Positions 43,301-57,700 of a DNA stretch of 64,000 nucleotides are shown here, piece by piece. The notes under the pieces were generated by a model. It did not search any database, was not told the DNA's origin, and saw nothing but the letters and a program-made list of their open reading frames with translations. The translations under genes and the position numbers were made by a program. The DNA is from Axinella damicornis. Lineage: Eukaryota > Porifera > Demospongiae > Axinellida > Axinellidae. The stretch lies in the NCBI GenBank assembly GCA_963931865.1, contig OZ007509.1, positions 4,818,947 through 4,882,946 of the forward strand. The letters run 5' to 3'. Every line of letters starts with the position of its first letter. The stretch's first letter is position 1.

Positions 43301-46300
43301 ATTCCATGCTGGGTGGAACAGTACATGTATACGGTACTTGGAACTTGCACAGCAAGCCATGCATGCTGAGGATGTTCTGATGTTCCTTCTAAGTCGCATA
43401 ATTTGGACCGAGAGTTTCATCTGGGGAGGCTAGGACTCTGTGCTGCCTCACATGGCATCACTGTATCACTAGTTTGTGATGTCATAGTAGTCTGATACTC
43501 TGGTCTACAGGTACCAATAGGCTGTCTTTGAAGGTTGTTACAGGATATAGTCCAGTTGCACTGCTATCCTGATTTGCATGTTGCACAATGTATTACACTA
43601 CCATGTTATTGTCTTCTAGGCGTACACTCGGAGTGAGGAGCTGGAATTCTGAATGCTTCTTCTCAGGATGGTGAGAATCAATTCACAGATACGTAGTTAT
43701 TTGCATTATTAATTAATTTGAGTGGAAATTACTGTCCAATTTGTGTTCTAGCCATGGAGAAGCTCTGGCGATTGAACCTCTGTTAGTTGATGAGGCTGAG
43801 GAGTCTTCTCTCAAGGGCCACTCCGTTGTGGCTCTTGCCACTGTGACAAAGGTAATTAAGGTTACGATGTACTATTCGATTAAATTTTTTGCTGGTAACT
43901 TTGCTGCTTTATATCTCAGGAACTATAACAGATATTAGTCTGAAACAAGTTCCATTCCAACATTACAACACCAAATGAAACTCCTGGAACAGGAAAGTAA
44001 AATGCCCCAGGGTATTTGGACCTAGGCAACTAGACTCACTGCTCAAGCACTCTTGCGTCAAATTACTGAGAGGCAGACTGGAGCCCAACCCTCAAAACTT
44101 CTCTGGCACTACTACGCAGTATTTGCTAGGTCGTGATGAAGAGATATTCGGTGATCTGTGTATATTTTTAGCTATGTGCACAAAAACTTACCGGATCATC
44201 CAAGAAGAGCTTGCTCTAGGCATGCATAATCTTCGTTTCGTGCCCAAATTTTGTGATTTCTTTTCATGCCGCCCTGCAAAATACACCAGGCTACCCGTGC
44301 AACAAGTCAAAACACGTGAGAAACAATTTCCCTTCGTAAAATTTGACGCAAGGTATAAGGCCTCATTAGTCTGTGGTTAATTGAATTTGTAACACGTTTA
44401 CATGTACCGCTTCCGCTATGAATAATGTTATCTCATTGTTTTATGTAAACAATCTGGCAGCTGCCTCCAAATGCTCAGACAGGCTAGGAATATGGGTGCC
44501 CAGACGAGGCTAGGAATATGGGTGCCCAGGTTATAAGCACTGGTTTGCCAGTCTCGGTCCCAGCCTACCCACCTCTGGTGTTGATAACCTACAGTGTGCA
44601 AGGATGGGGGAATGCCTGGTAAAACTGTCTTGTGCAAGCAGTGCCATTCTCAAATGTTATAGGTACCATATTTCCGTGATCAAACGCCGCACTCGATTAG
44701 TGGCCGCCCTCGAATAATAGCCGCACCTCCAGAAGGGCTGAACAAAATAAACGCCGCCCTTGTTTAGTAGCCGTGGCTAGTATTCGAATGGTCGGTGATC
44801 GATCGAAGCGCTTTGTCTAGCCCTCGAGGACCGTGACTATTTCGCTGTCAGCGTGAAGAGAGGAGAACTGATTGTTGGTCATATTCCCCGAGAGCTGTCT
44901 GAGCATTTGGTGGTCGAGGCACGTGGGGCGAGCGACGTGTGACCGGCGAAATCGTTTGTGATAGTAATGGCTTTGGCGTTTCCTACCGTTTTGTCGGGAT
45001 GATTATGACAGTACCACACGGCCCCGGGCTGAAACAAAACTTCTTCTTTGTGCATACACGGTGCTCCAATCCGTTTCCTCGCTTCGAGTTTAATAAACGC
45101 CGCCTTCGATTAGTGGCCACCCTCGAATAGTAGCCGCAATAAATCGCGTGATGAAATAAATAGTAGCCGCAGCGTTTGATCGCGGAAATACGGTAGATGT
45201 ATTTGATGGAAGGACAATTACCAGAAGTTGGCAGTTTGTCATTTGAATAGCTATATCCAAACTACATGTATAGGGGCATGGAACAAGTTGCAAATTGATG
45301 CAAAGAAGATCCTCATCTAAACTCTCCTGAAGCAAACTCACTTTTATGTATGGCTGACATTTACTTCAGGATAAGCTACCATTCCTCCATATTGTAGTGC
45401 ATGTGACTGGTTTATCACACCTGTCCACCTCTGTCTTGCATAGTCACTGTAAAACTAAAACTGGAGTTGGAAGGCATTTTACCAAGGATTGATGTGTATG
45501 TGCTAAAATCTGATTCACTCAAGTATATTAATCTTTGTACCATAGACTTACCTTGCCAGATCATGATTACTGCAGTGTGGTTCTTTCTCTCATGTTTAGG
45601 TGCTGATCTTGTCTATTACACCAACCTTGGAGGGACTGATCACACTGCCGCTGAAAGTGAGTTGCATCTGCTGTGTGTGCACTGTCTGGCTGTGGATATG
45701 ACTCGTAGAGCCTGAACGATTAGTCGACTAGAACTAAGGCTGTTGACTAAAATTCTTGCGTGCATGCTGAATAGTCACTGCGCATGCGCAGTTCATTACC
45801 TATGCTAGTTCTAGCTCAGGCGCCATATGGCAAACATTGGTCCGGCAGTAGCCTGGTCTGTCGGACCTGTTCAGCTGCCGACACAGGAACTGTGAGTCAA
45901 GCTGGCTGAAGCTGTCTAAGATTTTCAAACTTCCCGTTTAGTACTCAATTAGTCAATTAGTCGTGTAAGCTATCAGCTAATTAGTAGTCATTCCAGCCAG
46001 TGCTCTCGCTAGGCCTCTACCAAAGGGCACTGGGCTTCTAGTGTGCCCTTCGTGGTCTGGTCTAAAGCCCTTTGCCAGCCCATTGGCTTTGATTAGTTTT
46101 AGCAACCACTTGAAATACTTGACTAAGCAAGACTTCACAAGGTTCTCACGGTTCGAGCCCTAGATATGGGGGTGTATTGTGCATATATAGAGTGAGCGTG
46201 TGTTTTCTGCTCTCTAGTTGCTGTCCTTTCCTCTGGACTCTTGTCAAGGCCACATTTGGTATTCTAAACGTGGTTTGTTTGTTTTTTTTCTCCAGGCTAA

Positions 46301-49300
46301 AGCAAAATGTCTGCCTCAGCTTGCTTGGAATCATGTCGTTATCGAACATAGGTCTTCTGGGGGAACCTACTCTACCGTGGACCCTGTGAGTAGTGTATAC
46401 TGCGTCAGTTGCTTTACAATTCCCATTATGTTAACAGTGTCTGTGAGTGACGGAAGTGGGATGTTTGGGGGGCGGGACTAGACTAACTTTTGATGTGCGA
46501 ACTTCGTACTTTACTACCACCTATGAACCTCAAACTTGTGAAGAACGCTCAAGAACGTTGGACAGAGCAGAACGGATAAGGCTGCAAGCGGACGCAATTG
46601 GGGAGCAGCAGCTAAAGCGGATGCAGTCATAGAAGCAGCAGCTGAAGCCAACGTGATAGGGGAGCAGCAGATGAAATGAAAGTGATCGGGGAGCAGCGGC
46701 TGAAGCAGATGCGATCGGGGAGCAGCAGTTGAAGTGGACTCAATCGAAGAGCGGAGGTGATAGTCTGCACAGAGAGCTGTCCAACGCTGGACTGCTCACG
46801 TAGGTTAATGAAAGGGCAGTAGTAGCGAAGCTACTTGTTATGTTTTATTACTAATGTTGAGTACTAGCTTTGGTGATGAGATAGGCTGTAGTGTGAATGC
46901 CACCTCCAGCTAAAAGTAGCAACTGGAGTCAGATTTATTGTAAATGGCCAGTGAGGTCTTGGGTGCTATATATTTTTGTTTACTGATTGCAGGATGAAGC
47001 TGTCATGATATCTGTGAATGTTAGCCAGTGTGTGTACCGTAGTCTCCCCCGTTAATACCCCCCCCCCCCCCCCCCCCCTCCCCCCTATATACACCCCCTC
47101 AAAAAGTTTTGCTACGTACACAAACTATTATGACACTGCCAAGTACGAACAATCACCAGTACTGTTTGTGGTCATCATGTGTGGTCTCCCTACCCTAACC
47201 TGGGTGGAAAAGAGGGCGGGGTATTTTTGAGGGGGCGTATTAGCAGGACACTACGGTAACTGTTTTGCATCCAACACACAGGTCCTTGCTGCAGCAAGAG
47301 GAAACAAAGTCTACTACATCCAGGTAGGACATAATGTAGAATGGTTGGTTAATTATGCTCTGTTTCTTAGCACGAGATTAGTGACTAAATGGGATCTTGC
47401 AAGTAACAGTGATTAGGATCACAGGCAGGGATCATGCACATCTTAGCAGTTGCCTGATGTGGCCATGCCTAGGCCCACCCTATGGTATGGAGGCTGCCTT
47501 GCAGTACGTATATTGGAGGTTGATGTGCAGTCTGTTGGAGCTGCTGTGCAGAGCTGTAGCAGTATATTGGAGGCTGCTGTGCGGTATTTTGGAACCTGCT
47601 GTGCAGTGAACCTGTAGCGCACAATACCCAATAGAGCTAATGTACTATGACACATACCACTATGTACTCGTTGTATAAGATAGTACCTGTTTATACCTCT
47701 GCTCTGTATGTGCATACTTCTGTACATTCCTGCAGTCCTTCACTAGTGCAGAAGGTGCTCCCCAGTTCAGGCAGCTCAGAAAGTTTGAAGTGCCCTATGA
47801 CATTGCATCTTTCCGGGTATGTGCTATCAGTGTGTCGGAATGGTTACATGCACAGGTAGTGGTTTCCAGTCATCACACGCAGTGCACTTTCCATATGCAC
47901 GGACCATGCATAATGCGTAATGCAGTCACGTTGCTCCACCCCAAGCACGCTTTAATACACTGCCAATAACGGCCAGTGCGTACACACGTGCATGCACGTG
48001 TGTGTAAAATGCATGCGTGCCGTGAGAGGGTTTAGCCTTTGTAATGCAGTCAATCACACTGAAACATCACACGCCTGCTTTAGAGAGGTCACCTATATTC
48101 CAGCCACCTCTCTAATGTGGCTTGACCCTCAGGTGACCGCATTAGACAGGCACTGTATGCAGATTCCAAATGGTCCTTCTGATTCGTCGTTCAGAACTGT
48201 TCGGTTCCTCCCTCTAATCACTCATACGTATAATATTATACGTAGCATCTTCAAGAATGCAAATATGTTGCTGAAACTTAGACCCTCAGGTGCTTATTAA
48301 TTTTGTTGTCATGCTCCAACTCCTCAGTTCATTTTCTTCATCCTCTAGTGGATCAATGCACACACTGTGGTTGCCATGGACACCACAGAGAGGATCCATC
48401 TCGTCAGCGTCCGGGATGATGCTGAGATTGAGGTACAAACTGTTGTCATCGTCTGGATGAGTGTGTAAACTGTGAGAGTTGCTAGTCAACCAGCATTCAC
48501 TGATACACTGGCTATAGCATTTCTGTACCTGTTCCTGATATACTCACTCTCATGTACGTATACTGCATGCATACTGGCCATCTGGATGAGTATGTAAACT
48601 GTGTGAGTTGCTGGTCAACCAGCATTCACTGATACACTGGCTATAGCGTTCTGTACCTGTTCCTGATTTACTCACTCTCATGTATGTATACTGCATGTAT
48701 ACTGGACGTCTGGATGAGTATGTAAACTGTGAGAGTTGCTGGTCAACCAGCATTCACTGATACACTGGCTATAGCGTTCTGTACCTGTTCCTGATTTACT
48801 CACTCTCATGTATGTATACTGCATGTATACTGGACGTCTGGATGAGTATGTAAACTGTGAGAGTTGCTGGTCAACCAGCATTCACTGATACACTGGCTAT
48901 AGCGTTCTGTACCTGTTCCTGATTTACTCACTCTCATGTATGTATACTGCATGTATACTGGACGTCTGGATGAGTATGTAAACTGTGAGAGTTGCTGGCC
49001 AACCAGCATTCACTGGCTGATACACTGACTATAGTATTTTAATAATTTCTGTTTGTAACCATTTCTATCTGTACCCATATCGATGTACTCATTCTTGTGA
49101 TATGCCCCCTCTCCGCCTCCAAACCAGGTGTTAGATTTGAGGCAGGTCGAACTGGTGTACGGATCAAGTTTCTTCAAGTCCATTGAGACTGGAGGCAATG
49201 TCAGCAGAGCCCTGGTAAGATTAAGGTGACCAGTGATTCAGGTTATTTTGCGTACCCACCATTAGTCGTACGTAGCTATTGAAAACAAAGGGATATTTAC

Positions 49301-52300
49301 GTATACTAGTTATACGTAGTATCAAGGGTATGACTGTGACTGGTGGCTCCCAGAGATCCGCAATTCGCCACTCAGCAACTTGGATGGTCATAACAACTGC
49401 TTTCCACATGCTAGCCTCGTTCTCAGGCCGCAGCCTGGGAATGAGACTATAATATGTACCATTTTAGGAACTACTGGCTGTATCTATGATATGGCCTTAT
49501 CTCACTGATATCTCTCTTGCAGCGTGCTGCCAGTGTACACGCCTGCTACAACTCTGTCCTCAGCTACCAGAACCAGCTACTGCTACTCGGTCTGAAGGTA
49601 AGTGTTGCTTTCCAGTGCAACAGCAAGTTCTTCCATCAAACCATCAGTATTTGAGTAGAATCTTATTCTAAGGAGTAAGGACTGCATCGCATCCATGTAT
49701 TTTGAGCTCAATACCCGTGCTGCATTCAAAACGCTGTATGACTTCATGGGTGTTAAAAATTTCCATAGCCAACCCTACATCCTCAGAGTTAACCTCGTTC
49801 CCAGGCCCCCCGCCTCAGGCCTGGGAACAAGGCTACCTCAGAGTGTACCTTACACATGTAGAAAGCATAATTATGAGCATGATGCATGCCAGTACACATG
49901 AAGCATTCAACCATGCCTTGTCCTTAACGACTACACTAGAAATATTCATATCCACAGAGAATGCCTCACGCAAGCAGGAAGCTAGCTTGTGACATATCGG
50001 TTCTTATGCATTACACGTGCAGTGTCATCACTAAAACACATGTAGAGCAGGAAGTACCATTGCACGTGCATTAACCACAGGTAATTGCATTCCTAATTAT
50101 TGCCACACATATACATACATACAAACCCTAGCCCAGATCGTGGTCTATACAGACAGATTAGTTGCCTCACGCTAAGGCGCTCACCAATAATATACAGTTG
50201 TGCTTAGCAGCTGAATCAAGCCACATTCGATACTCTGAGCTGCTGAGAGGACTTGTGCCATGTTTGACTGCAAGGTACACACCTATTGCTAGCCTCCAGT
50301 GACAGCCCAGCACCTGTAGAGACTATACATTAATGGGAAGTTTTAATCACAGATAACAGTGTTTTGTGAGCATTTGCTCGTTTTATTCCCTGGCTGTTCC
50401 CACATCCAGTCTTTGATCGCTTGCAGTATGTAAATACACAGGGGGAGGCCTGGGATAATGTGGTCACATGTGGTACCGTTAGGTAGACAGATGGCGGACA
50501 CATGGGAGACGGTGCCCGACAAAGAATCTCAAAGCCCTTTCTTGTAATGTCAGTCCGAGGGCTGAGGCCAAGGCATTCGCAAGGCAGCATCAGTAACCAT
50601 TCATCATTCACTACTCCAGGGACGTGTCGATCCTAAATGGAAATTATTATGGTCAGGCACCACTGCCCATTTGTCGACCTGACGACACCACACGTGACCA
50701 GAGCTCCCTCCGTACTTTGCAACTGCCTGGGAACGAGGCTAAGCGTTTGCTGCATAGTGCATATGCATTGTTTGGATGGAGCATTGTAAAATCTTCTGCA
50801 GAAATTCATCATTACACTCCTACTTGCACTTGCACTTGCAATTGTACTTAACACCTAGTGCCATAGATGCTGTATGTTCTTTCATACTACAGGCAGTTCA
50901 TTTGGTGACCATCAAACCATGGAAAGAGGTGTGTTGTCATAGTAACTGTTATGTGTATTGCTAATTGGGAGATCATCGCAGTTCCAACCGTAAACAGAAT
51001 AGGGTTAATGTTACTGCATGTGTGGTCACGATTTGTTGCTGCGAGTGTACGCCTCAGGTGCTGGAGTAGTCTGTCCAGCTAGTCTAAGACCTCATTCACA
51101 GATCTGAGACTTAGGAGGAGAGAGGTGTCTATGTAGCTTGGTAGACTACTGCTCGTGCTTTCCTGTGCAGCGACTTGGTCGACTGGTGAGGGATGGGAGG
51201 CTGGTGGAGGCTCTTAAACTGGGACTGGATCTCTATGACGGCAGGGCCAGAGCTGTCGTAGGTCAGTACTGTTTTTGTAGTAAAGAGTGCCTAATGTTTC
51301 ATACTGTCTGACAATGGTTCACTAATGCCTGCCAATGATTCATGTGTGCCTACCAACCGTTGAAACATGCCTACCAAGATAATGAGATGCACACACAGAT
51401 GCTTGCTGCTTTTGTCTCGGATAAATTTTATTATGTCGGTACGAGTGTGTTTCTTGCATCCTTAATTAGGTTTGTCTGGCGTACCCAAAAAGAGAAGGGA
51501 ACTTGTGGCAGAACAGGTATGTGAAACTATTGAACGGGAGCAACAGAGAAAGTTTAAAAAATGTACTGAGATGCTTTGAGAGGGCTTTGGATAGGCAATA
51601 ATTTTATTTTCACACTTTGCATGTTTAAATTTAATCGGTCATTGTGCAGATTCCCGGCACTGCGTGTCTCTGTGAAGTTTCCCCCCCTAAACTCTATTGT
51701 CTTCCACTGCCACTGCTGCTATCCACTGAGAAACTCATCACTAGCTGTGGTGCTGTGGTTGTGTCTGCATGTGGATGTGGGGTGGCAGTATGCACATGGT
51801 GTGGGGTGCTCAGTGAAGCATGGTATGGTTAATGAACCGACCCATGTATGTGGTCAGTGAACACATGGCACATGGCATAGTCAGCAAATGGGTATGTGTG
51901 GTTTAGCCTCGGTTTCAGTAGACCCCCCACATGCATTTCGTCGCAATGTGAAGGTTTACTGCCACACATACCTGTTTGCTAACCATACTGTGTGTTCACT
52001 GACCCCACATATTAGCTGATTGCACCGCACGTTCAATGACCACACATTCCTATTTGCTGACGGTATTGCTTGTTCACTGACCCGAAATACATGCACCTAA
52101 ATGCTGATCTCACCGTACATTCACTGATCGCACAAACCTATTTACTGATCTTACCACATGTTCCTGACACACATATCAGTTTGTGACTACACCGCACATC
52201 CATTGACTACCTGTTTGCTGACAACGCCACACGTTCACTGACTGCGCATGCATACATTTAAATACCTGCACACACCTGTTTGCAGTCTAGCTGTTAGCCG

Positions 52301-54672
52301 GCCGGTCAAGCACGTGCACGGCAAAGCCGCACGCATGCCGGGCGGAGAGGGGCTAGCAGCTAGACTGACCTGTTTGCTGACCACACCTAACCTGCACCAG
52401 GTTTACTTATCTTATGATGATATTCATTGATTGTAATCATAATTATTCATCAAAACCCATAATGCTATGTTTTAGCATGTTACTGAACTGTAACATCCAT
52501 GCACATTTGTCCGTAGGTAATGGACATTTTGCAGGCGTATATTGATATTGGAGTGATGATGCACAGCCAAAGTGCCAGGATGGAGAAGGAGCTCAGGCAG
52601 CACTATAAGGTACCAGTCAGTGCACATACGTTTCACAACCTTATAAGGTTGGCTGGACAGTCTTGAGAATGGCATGCATTTTCCGGACTCTGAGAATGCA
52701 CAACCTTGAGTTCGTGCTCCATAACTGTGCGCTCTTGCAATGTTGGTGCGTAATTTCTGAATTCAGAGATTGTGCACATTCCTAGATTTTGCATGTACGT
52801 ATGTGTACATACATACCTCAGGTTCAGCATACTCTTTAGTGCTACTCACATGACCCTCAACGAATCAGATGCCACAGAATCGATCACATGACTGAACATT
52901 AAATCGCTTACCATAGGTGCTCTAATTATGCGTCCTTTCTAATTCTCCATCAAAATTCAATATCTCAAACCAATAATGTGTCGCATTCCGGGGACTAATT
53001 TGCATAACGCGATTATAACGGCAGCATGGCAGCTAGCTCTAAGCACACACTGTACAGTTGAGCGGCGAAGAGGGCTCATCACATCACTGCCTGTGAACAT
53101 TGATGTATAAAGACACAGTTGCGGTATGGCTGGGACATCAGTGAAGGTACGAGACAGCAACTCACGTATATATTCTGTACCCTAGGATACGGACGCCCCA
53201 TGTAGGAGAAAAGGCAGCGACAGTCCAACAACCGGGAACAAGCACAACCACTATGCAATAGCCTTGTCTACACTCGTCTGACTTTAGTACCTAGTGAGGC
53301 GTTTTCTAATCATGCGTCGAACTTCATCGCCGTTTTGCTGACCGAATTTATATTGTTGCATTACATTTCATTTTTTGAGCGACGCATAATTAGAGGAGCG
53401 CCTACGGTAATGACCAACGGCTGTTTCGGGTCAGTGAGTAACACTGAGGAGTTTAGATGCCAGTTTCTGTGCATTACAGGGCTAATACAGTTAACGATCT
53501 CAGGCGGATAATGCACTCGCCTTCGGCTCGTGCATTATCTCGCCCTCGACCATTAGCTATGCTTCCCTTGTGCACTAAACCCCTTAATGCACTGCAAACT
53601 GGTATTACCTAACCCATACTTTATACGTAGTTAAGTACATATTGACTCACACTTTGTAGTCTCTGTTACTCTCCTTTGTGTGACTTCTTAATTCTCTGTC
53701 CTCCAAGTACAAAGACATTATTGGCTGTGCAGCCATGCTGCTAATACGGTTCTTACTTTCTGACAGACGCTGGTGGTATGGGCATTCGACTGTTGCCTGA
53801 AGATCAAGAAAACGTAAGTAACATCAAAATGGTTGTGAGTACGTTCCACACCTGTAAAGAGTTGTCAGGTCCACGAATGTAATACAGTAGTAGTCTCGTT
53901 CCCAGGCCGTCTGCCGCTTCGTTTTTATTCGCATATGTGACCTTTGAACCCTTGTCAGATAAGCTGGCAGAAGGCCTGGTACCACTCCTACGAATAAAAA
54001 CGAAGCGGCAGATGGCCTGGGAACGAGGCTAATACAGTAGTCTGATAATATAATGTCACTCCCCTATTTTCTACTTTGAGTAAAGAGGACATTTACAGTC
54101 TCGGCTATACACCGTCACAAAAGTCCAAAGTCAAAATGATTCACAGTGACTTTGCTGTAGCTATAGTGCTATCCGGAAGAACAGTGACATAGATGGTCAT
54201 GTACAAACAGGAAATTCCTGAGTCTGCTGGTACTTCTTACGGAAAAGTGCCAGGAGATACCTTACATGGTATGCATTCATCTTGGTTGAACAGAAAGGAC
54301 AGGTACGTAGTTCTGTTGTCTTCCAAGGGTTATATAAACCCTCCACTGGCTGATAACTGTTTGCTATGTTCGTATATAGCTGTCACCCTGGACAGGAAGT
54401 TAGCGTACCTTTGTGCATTACCAATAGTAGTATTAGCACTATTATTGTGTCACTATGAATGTCTACCCCATTTCCTCGTCCAGTGACCTTCTGTTTGGCA
54501 GCATCTATGATACTTTTAATGAGAACAACCTGAGCAAGACAGTCTTCCTTGAGCAGCTGTGTGGCCACATCCAGGAGAAGAGGGTGCACCACCTCAGGAC
54601 TGTTGTCACCAAGGACTTCATTGGTGGGCTGCTCATACACAGAGGAACGATGATTGCAGTGTTTCCCTTTTT

Positions 54673-54710
<38 letters not shown>

Positions 54711-57700
54711 AGCCTCGTTCCCGGACCGCTTTCTCTCCTCCCACGTGGCCTGGGAATGACCCCCCCCCCCCCCCCCCCCCCCCTTTCCTGTCAGCTTTGG
54801 GCGAAACACTGAGTGTAGTTTAGGGTTAGGTCAAGAAAATAGGTATAATCATAGCCTTGTTCCCATGCAGGCCCTGCCCAGCTTTTCACTGCTTGCAGTA
54901 TGATAGGCAGGGAGAGTCTGGTGCATACTCTCACATGAACCTAACGTAATCAGGAAGTGGTAAAACATTCAAGAAAAATCATGTGTTGTTAACAGGGTGG
55001 GTGGTATACCGGTATTAGTAACTACGTGTACAGCTATGATCTGAAACCAGTTAGCAGGTGTTTGAAAAATAATATTGAAATATCCGGTACGCTGTCAGGG
55101 TATATGTAGGCACCATGCACCTACTACAGTAGTAAATTTTTCCAGCTTCAGTGACTTCATCTTGTTTGTCAGAATAGCCTCACACAAAGGTAGCCAAGCA
55201 GTCCAGCTATTATCACTTGAGAACAGTGAGCTGCTGAATTGCATGTGTGCAAGCTCCTGTATGTGTATGTTTTGTTAATGCCGTTATTTGTTTTATTCTA
55301 CAGCACACTACTCACACTTGGGTGAATACAAGCTGCTGGAATCGTGCATACTACAGCTCAATCCAAAATGCCTTGACATTCATCAGGTTCATACTTTTGG
55401 TACCAGTATACTACGTACCTGCACGTGCAGTATCTTCAGCATTTGTTTTGCTTGGCTATAGTGTCTTGAGACCAGCATGCATGATTACTCACAGAAATGT
55501 TCCAAGTCTAACTGTTCCAGAAGTCTTTGTGATGGATTTTGTGTTCGAATTAGGTGATTGAAATGTGCTGGTCTCAGCAGCTGTATGACGCCATGATCCA
55601 TGTGTACAACAAGGGTCTGAATGACTACACCACTCCTCTGCTGGAGCTGCTGCTTCAGCTCAGGGCTGCACTCAAGAAGGGAAAACCTTTGCCAGGTCTG
55701 CGTGTAGTGACTGCACGTATGTGTACCAGTTAATGGCACTGCTTACGTAAATGTTGGTTGTATCTGGTAGCTAGTACACTGCACTTTGCCTATGGTATGC
55801 ACCTTTAAAATCAATGTGTATGCTTTTCCGACATGCATTTGCAGCGCTGATTCACCACAAACTGGAAGGCTTCTTCCGAAAATCAGAAAGCTTCTTCCGA
55901 AAATCGGAATGTTTCTTCCGAAGATGTGGAAGGCTTCTTCCAATGAGCGCTGGCTTTTGTATGTACCTAAGTTTCCAAAAATGGTGCAGTTTCACTTACG
56001 GATCTTCCAGAGCTTCGTTTAGTCCTTCCGTAGCTGCGTGGATATATATTCCGGAGCTGCGTTTGTCGCATAAATCCAGTGCCATTACAGGAGCAGCTCC
56101 GCAAATGCGTGTCATTTTTAAAGACCATACTGTACATACATGTATCCTGTGCTCTTATTTTTTTCTCCCAGATGACTACCAGAAAGTTGGATACAAGCTG
56201 TTGGTCTATATCAGGTATAACGTGTGTTGGTTTGGTGTGTGTCTTACAGCCTGACTAGAACCTCAGTGTACACCACCTAGACACTGAAATGCATCATTCA
56301 ATATCGTGAGGTACCTGGAAGGCCAGACTTGAAGAAGCATTTTTGTATGTAGTTTGCTGCTTGCAGGTCATTCTACACCTTGATGCAGCTCTCAATAGAC
56401 ATTAGTGAAGCAGCAGAGTTTTTTTTGTTGCGGCTAGAATATACATAATATTATGCAGTATTGGACTGACATACCTTCCATTGGCCATGGAAGCATGCCT
56501 CCATGTTATCCTTTTGTTTAGTTGTCATACCTATGAAGGGAAAATGTAGCATTACCTCCTGGATGGTATAACAGAGCCAGCTGACATACTGCAACACGAG
56601 ACTGACAGTGTAAACATGATTGTCAAGTGACACAGTGTGTAACACAGTAACTGAAGCTGAATTTCCTTAGATCAGTAACTGAAGCTAATCACTTAGCCGG
56701 TATAGACGTATATAGCTTGCTGATGGCCTGTAATGTGTGGAGTACCACAGCCTGCTTTAGGACACTCCTATATTGTACAAAGAACTGTGAGCAGCACCTC
56801 TAAAGTTGCAATCTTAACAACAGGCAATCATGATTATTGGTTGTTCTGACTCTCCTCACGATTACAATTTGCTGTGAATGTAGTATATGTATGGAGTGTT
56901 TGATTCTCGCGCCCGGTTGTACCGATACCGCATCAGGTCTCCAAGGTGAACAGCCTCTAGTTGATAGAACAATATTGGTAGTGATCAGTAATGTGCATGA
57001 TATAGTTTAGCGCTATGTTCCACTCTACAGGTGTTGCCTGGCAGGACTGAGCTACCCAGCTGGAAACATTCCCAAGAATGTAGTAGCTCTAGCAAAGGTT
57101 TCGGTAAGTTGCATGGTGTTCAACCTTTACTTGGGCAAGCATGAGCGAGTCCCACACTAGTCGTAGTCAATCGCAGCTCACACTGAGGGTTGTCGATATG
57201 TCTCCCATACCGTAAATCTGGCGCATGCAATATGACATGCGAAACTTTGCATTCATTTCCGGACATCGTACCGTAAATCTCCGCCATGCCCAAGAGTCTG
57301 GTACCGAGACATACCTGGCAAGTTGATGGACGATGGCGACAACAAAGACGCAGACCGCTCGTGACCTACCTATTCAGTGGCTAGAGGCCTATAGAGCGAT
57401 GGCCGACCATGAACAGTCTACCTCTGTACCTCCTCAGTGGCGACAGCAAGACGATGTGGATCTAGCTAGCTACCTATGCATATGTACATCGACCTCAGAG
57501 CTGTACATCACTACATGGCATGTCCTGCAGAACACATGGTGTGCTGGACCAGTGTGCAGCATGCATATTGGTTGTGTGTTGCCTGCCATATCGCCGCTAG
57601 ACTGCTTCAGCTAGCCTGACTCGCAGTTCCTGTGTTGTGCATAATTGTGTGTGTACTTTTGGTAATTTCTGTGGCCTGAGGTTGTGCTGTGCTCATTCAA

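Noticed and set aside
48440..49015. Spaced-repeat array resembling CRISPR
   Set aside because: The whole 128-bp unit repeats, so there are no unique spacers.
55140..55260. Possible VPS8 exon giving DFILFVRIASHKG
   Set aside because: It would break the frame; exons 25 and 26 join directly to give VTKDFIAHYSHLG, which matches the family.
57333..57614. 93-residue frame starting MATTKTQTARDLP
   Set aside because: It looks somewhat protein-like but lies in a VPS8 intron with no homolog I recognise, and I cannot splice it; not enough to call.
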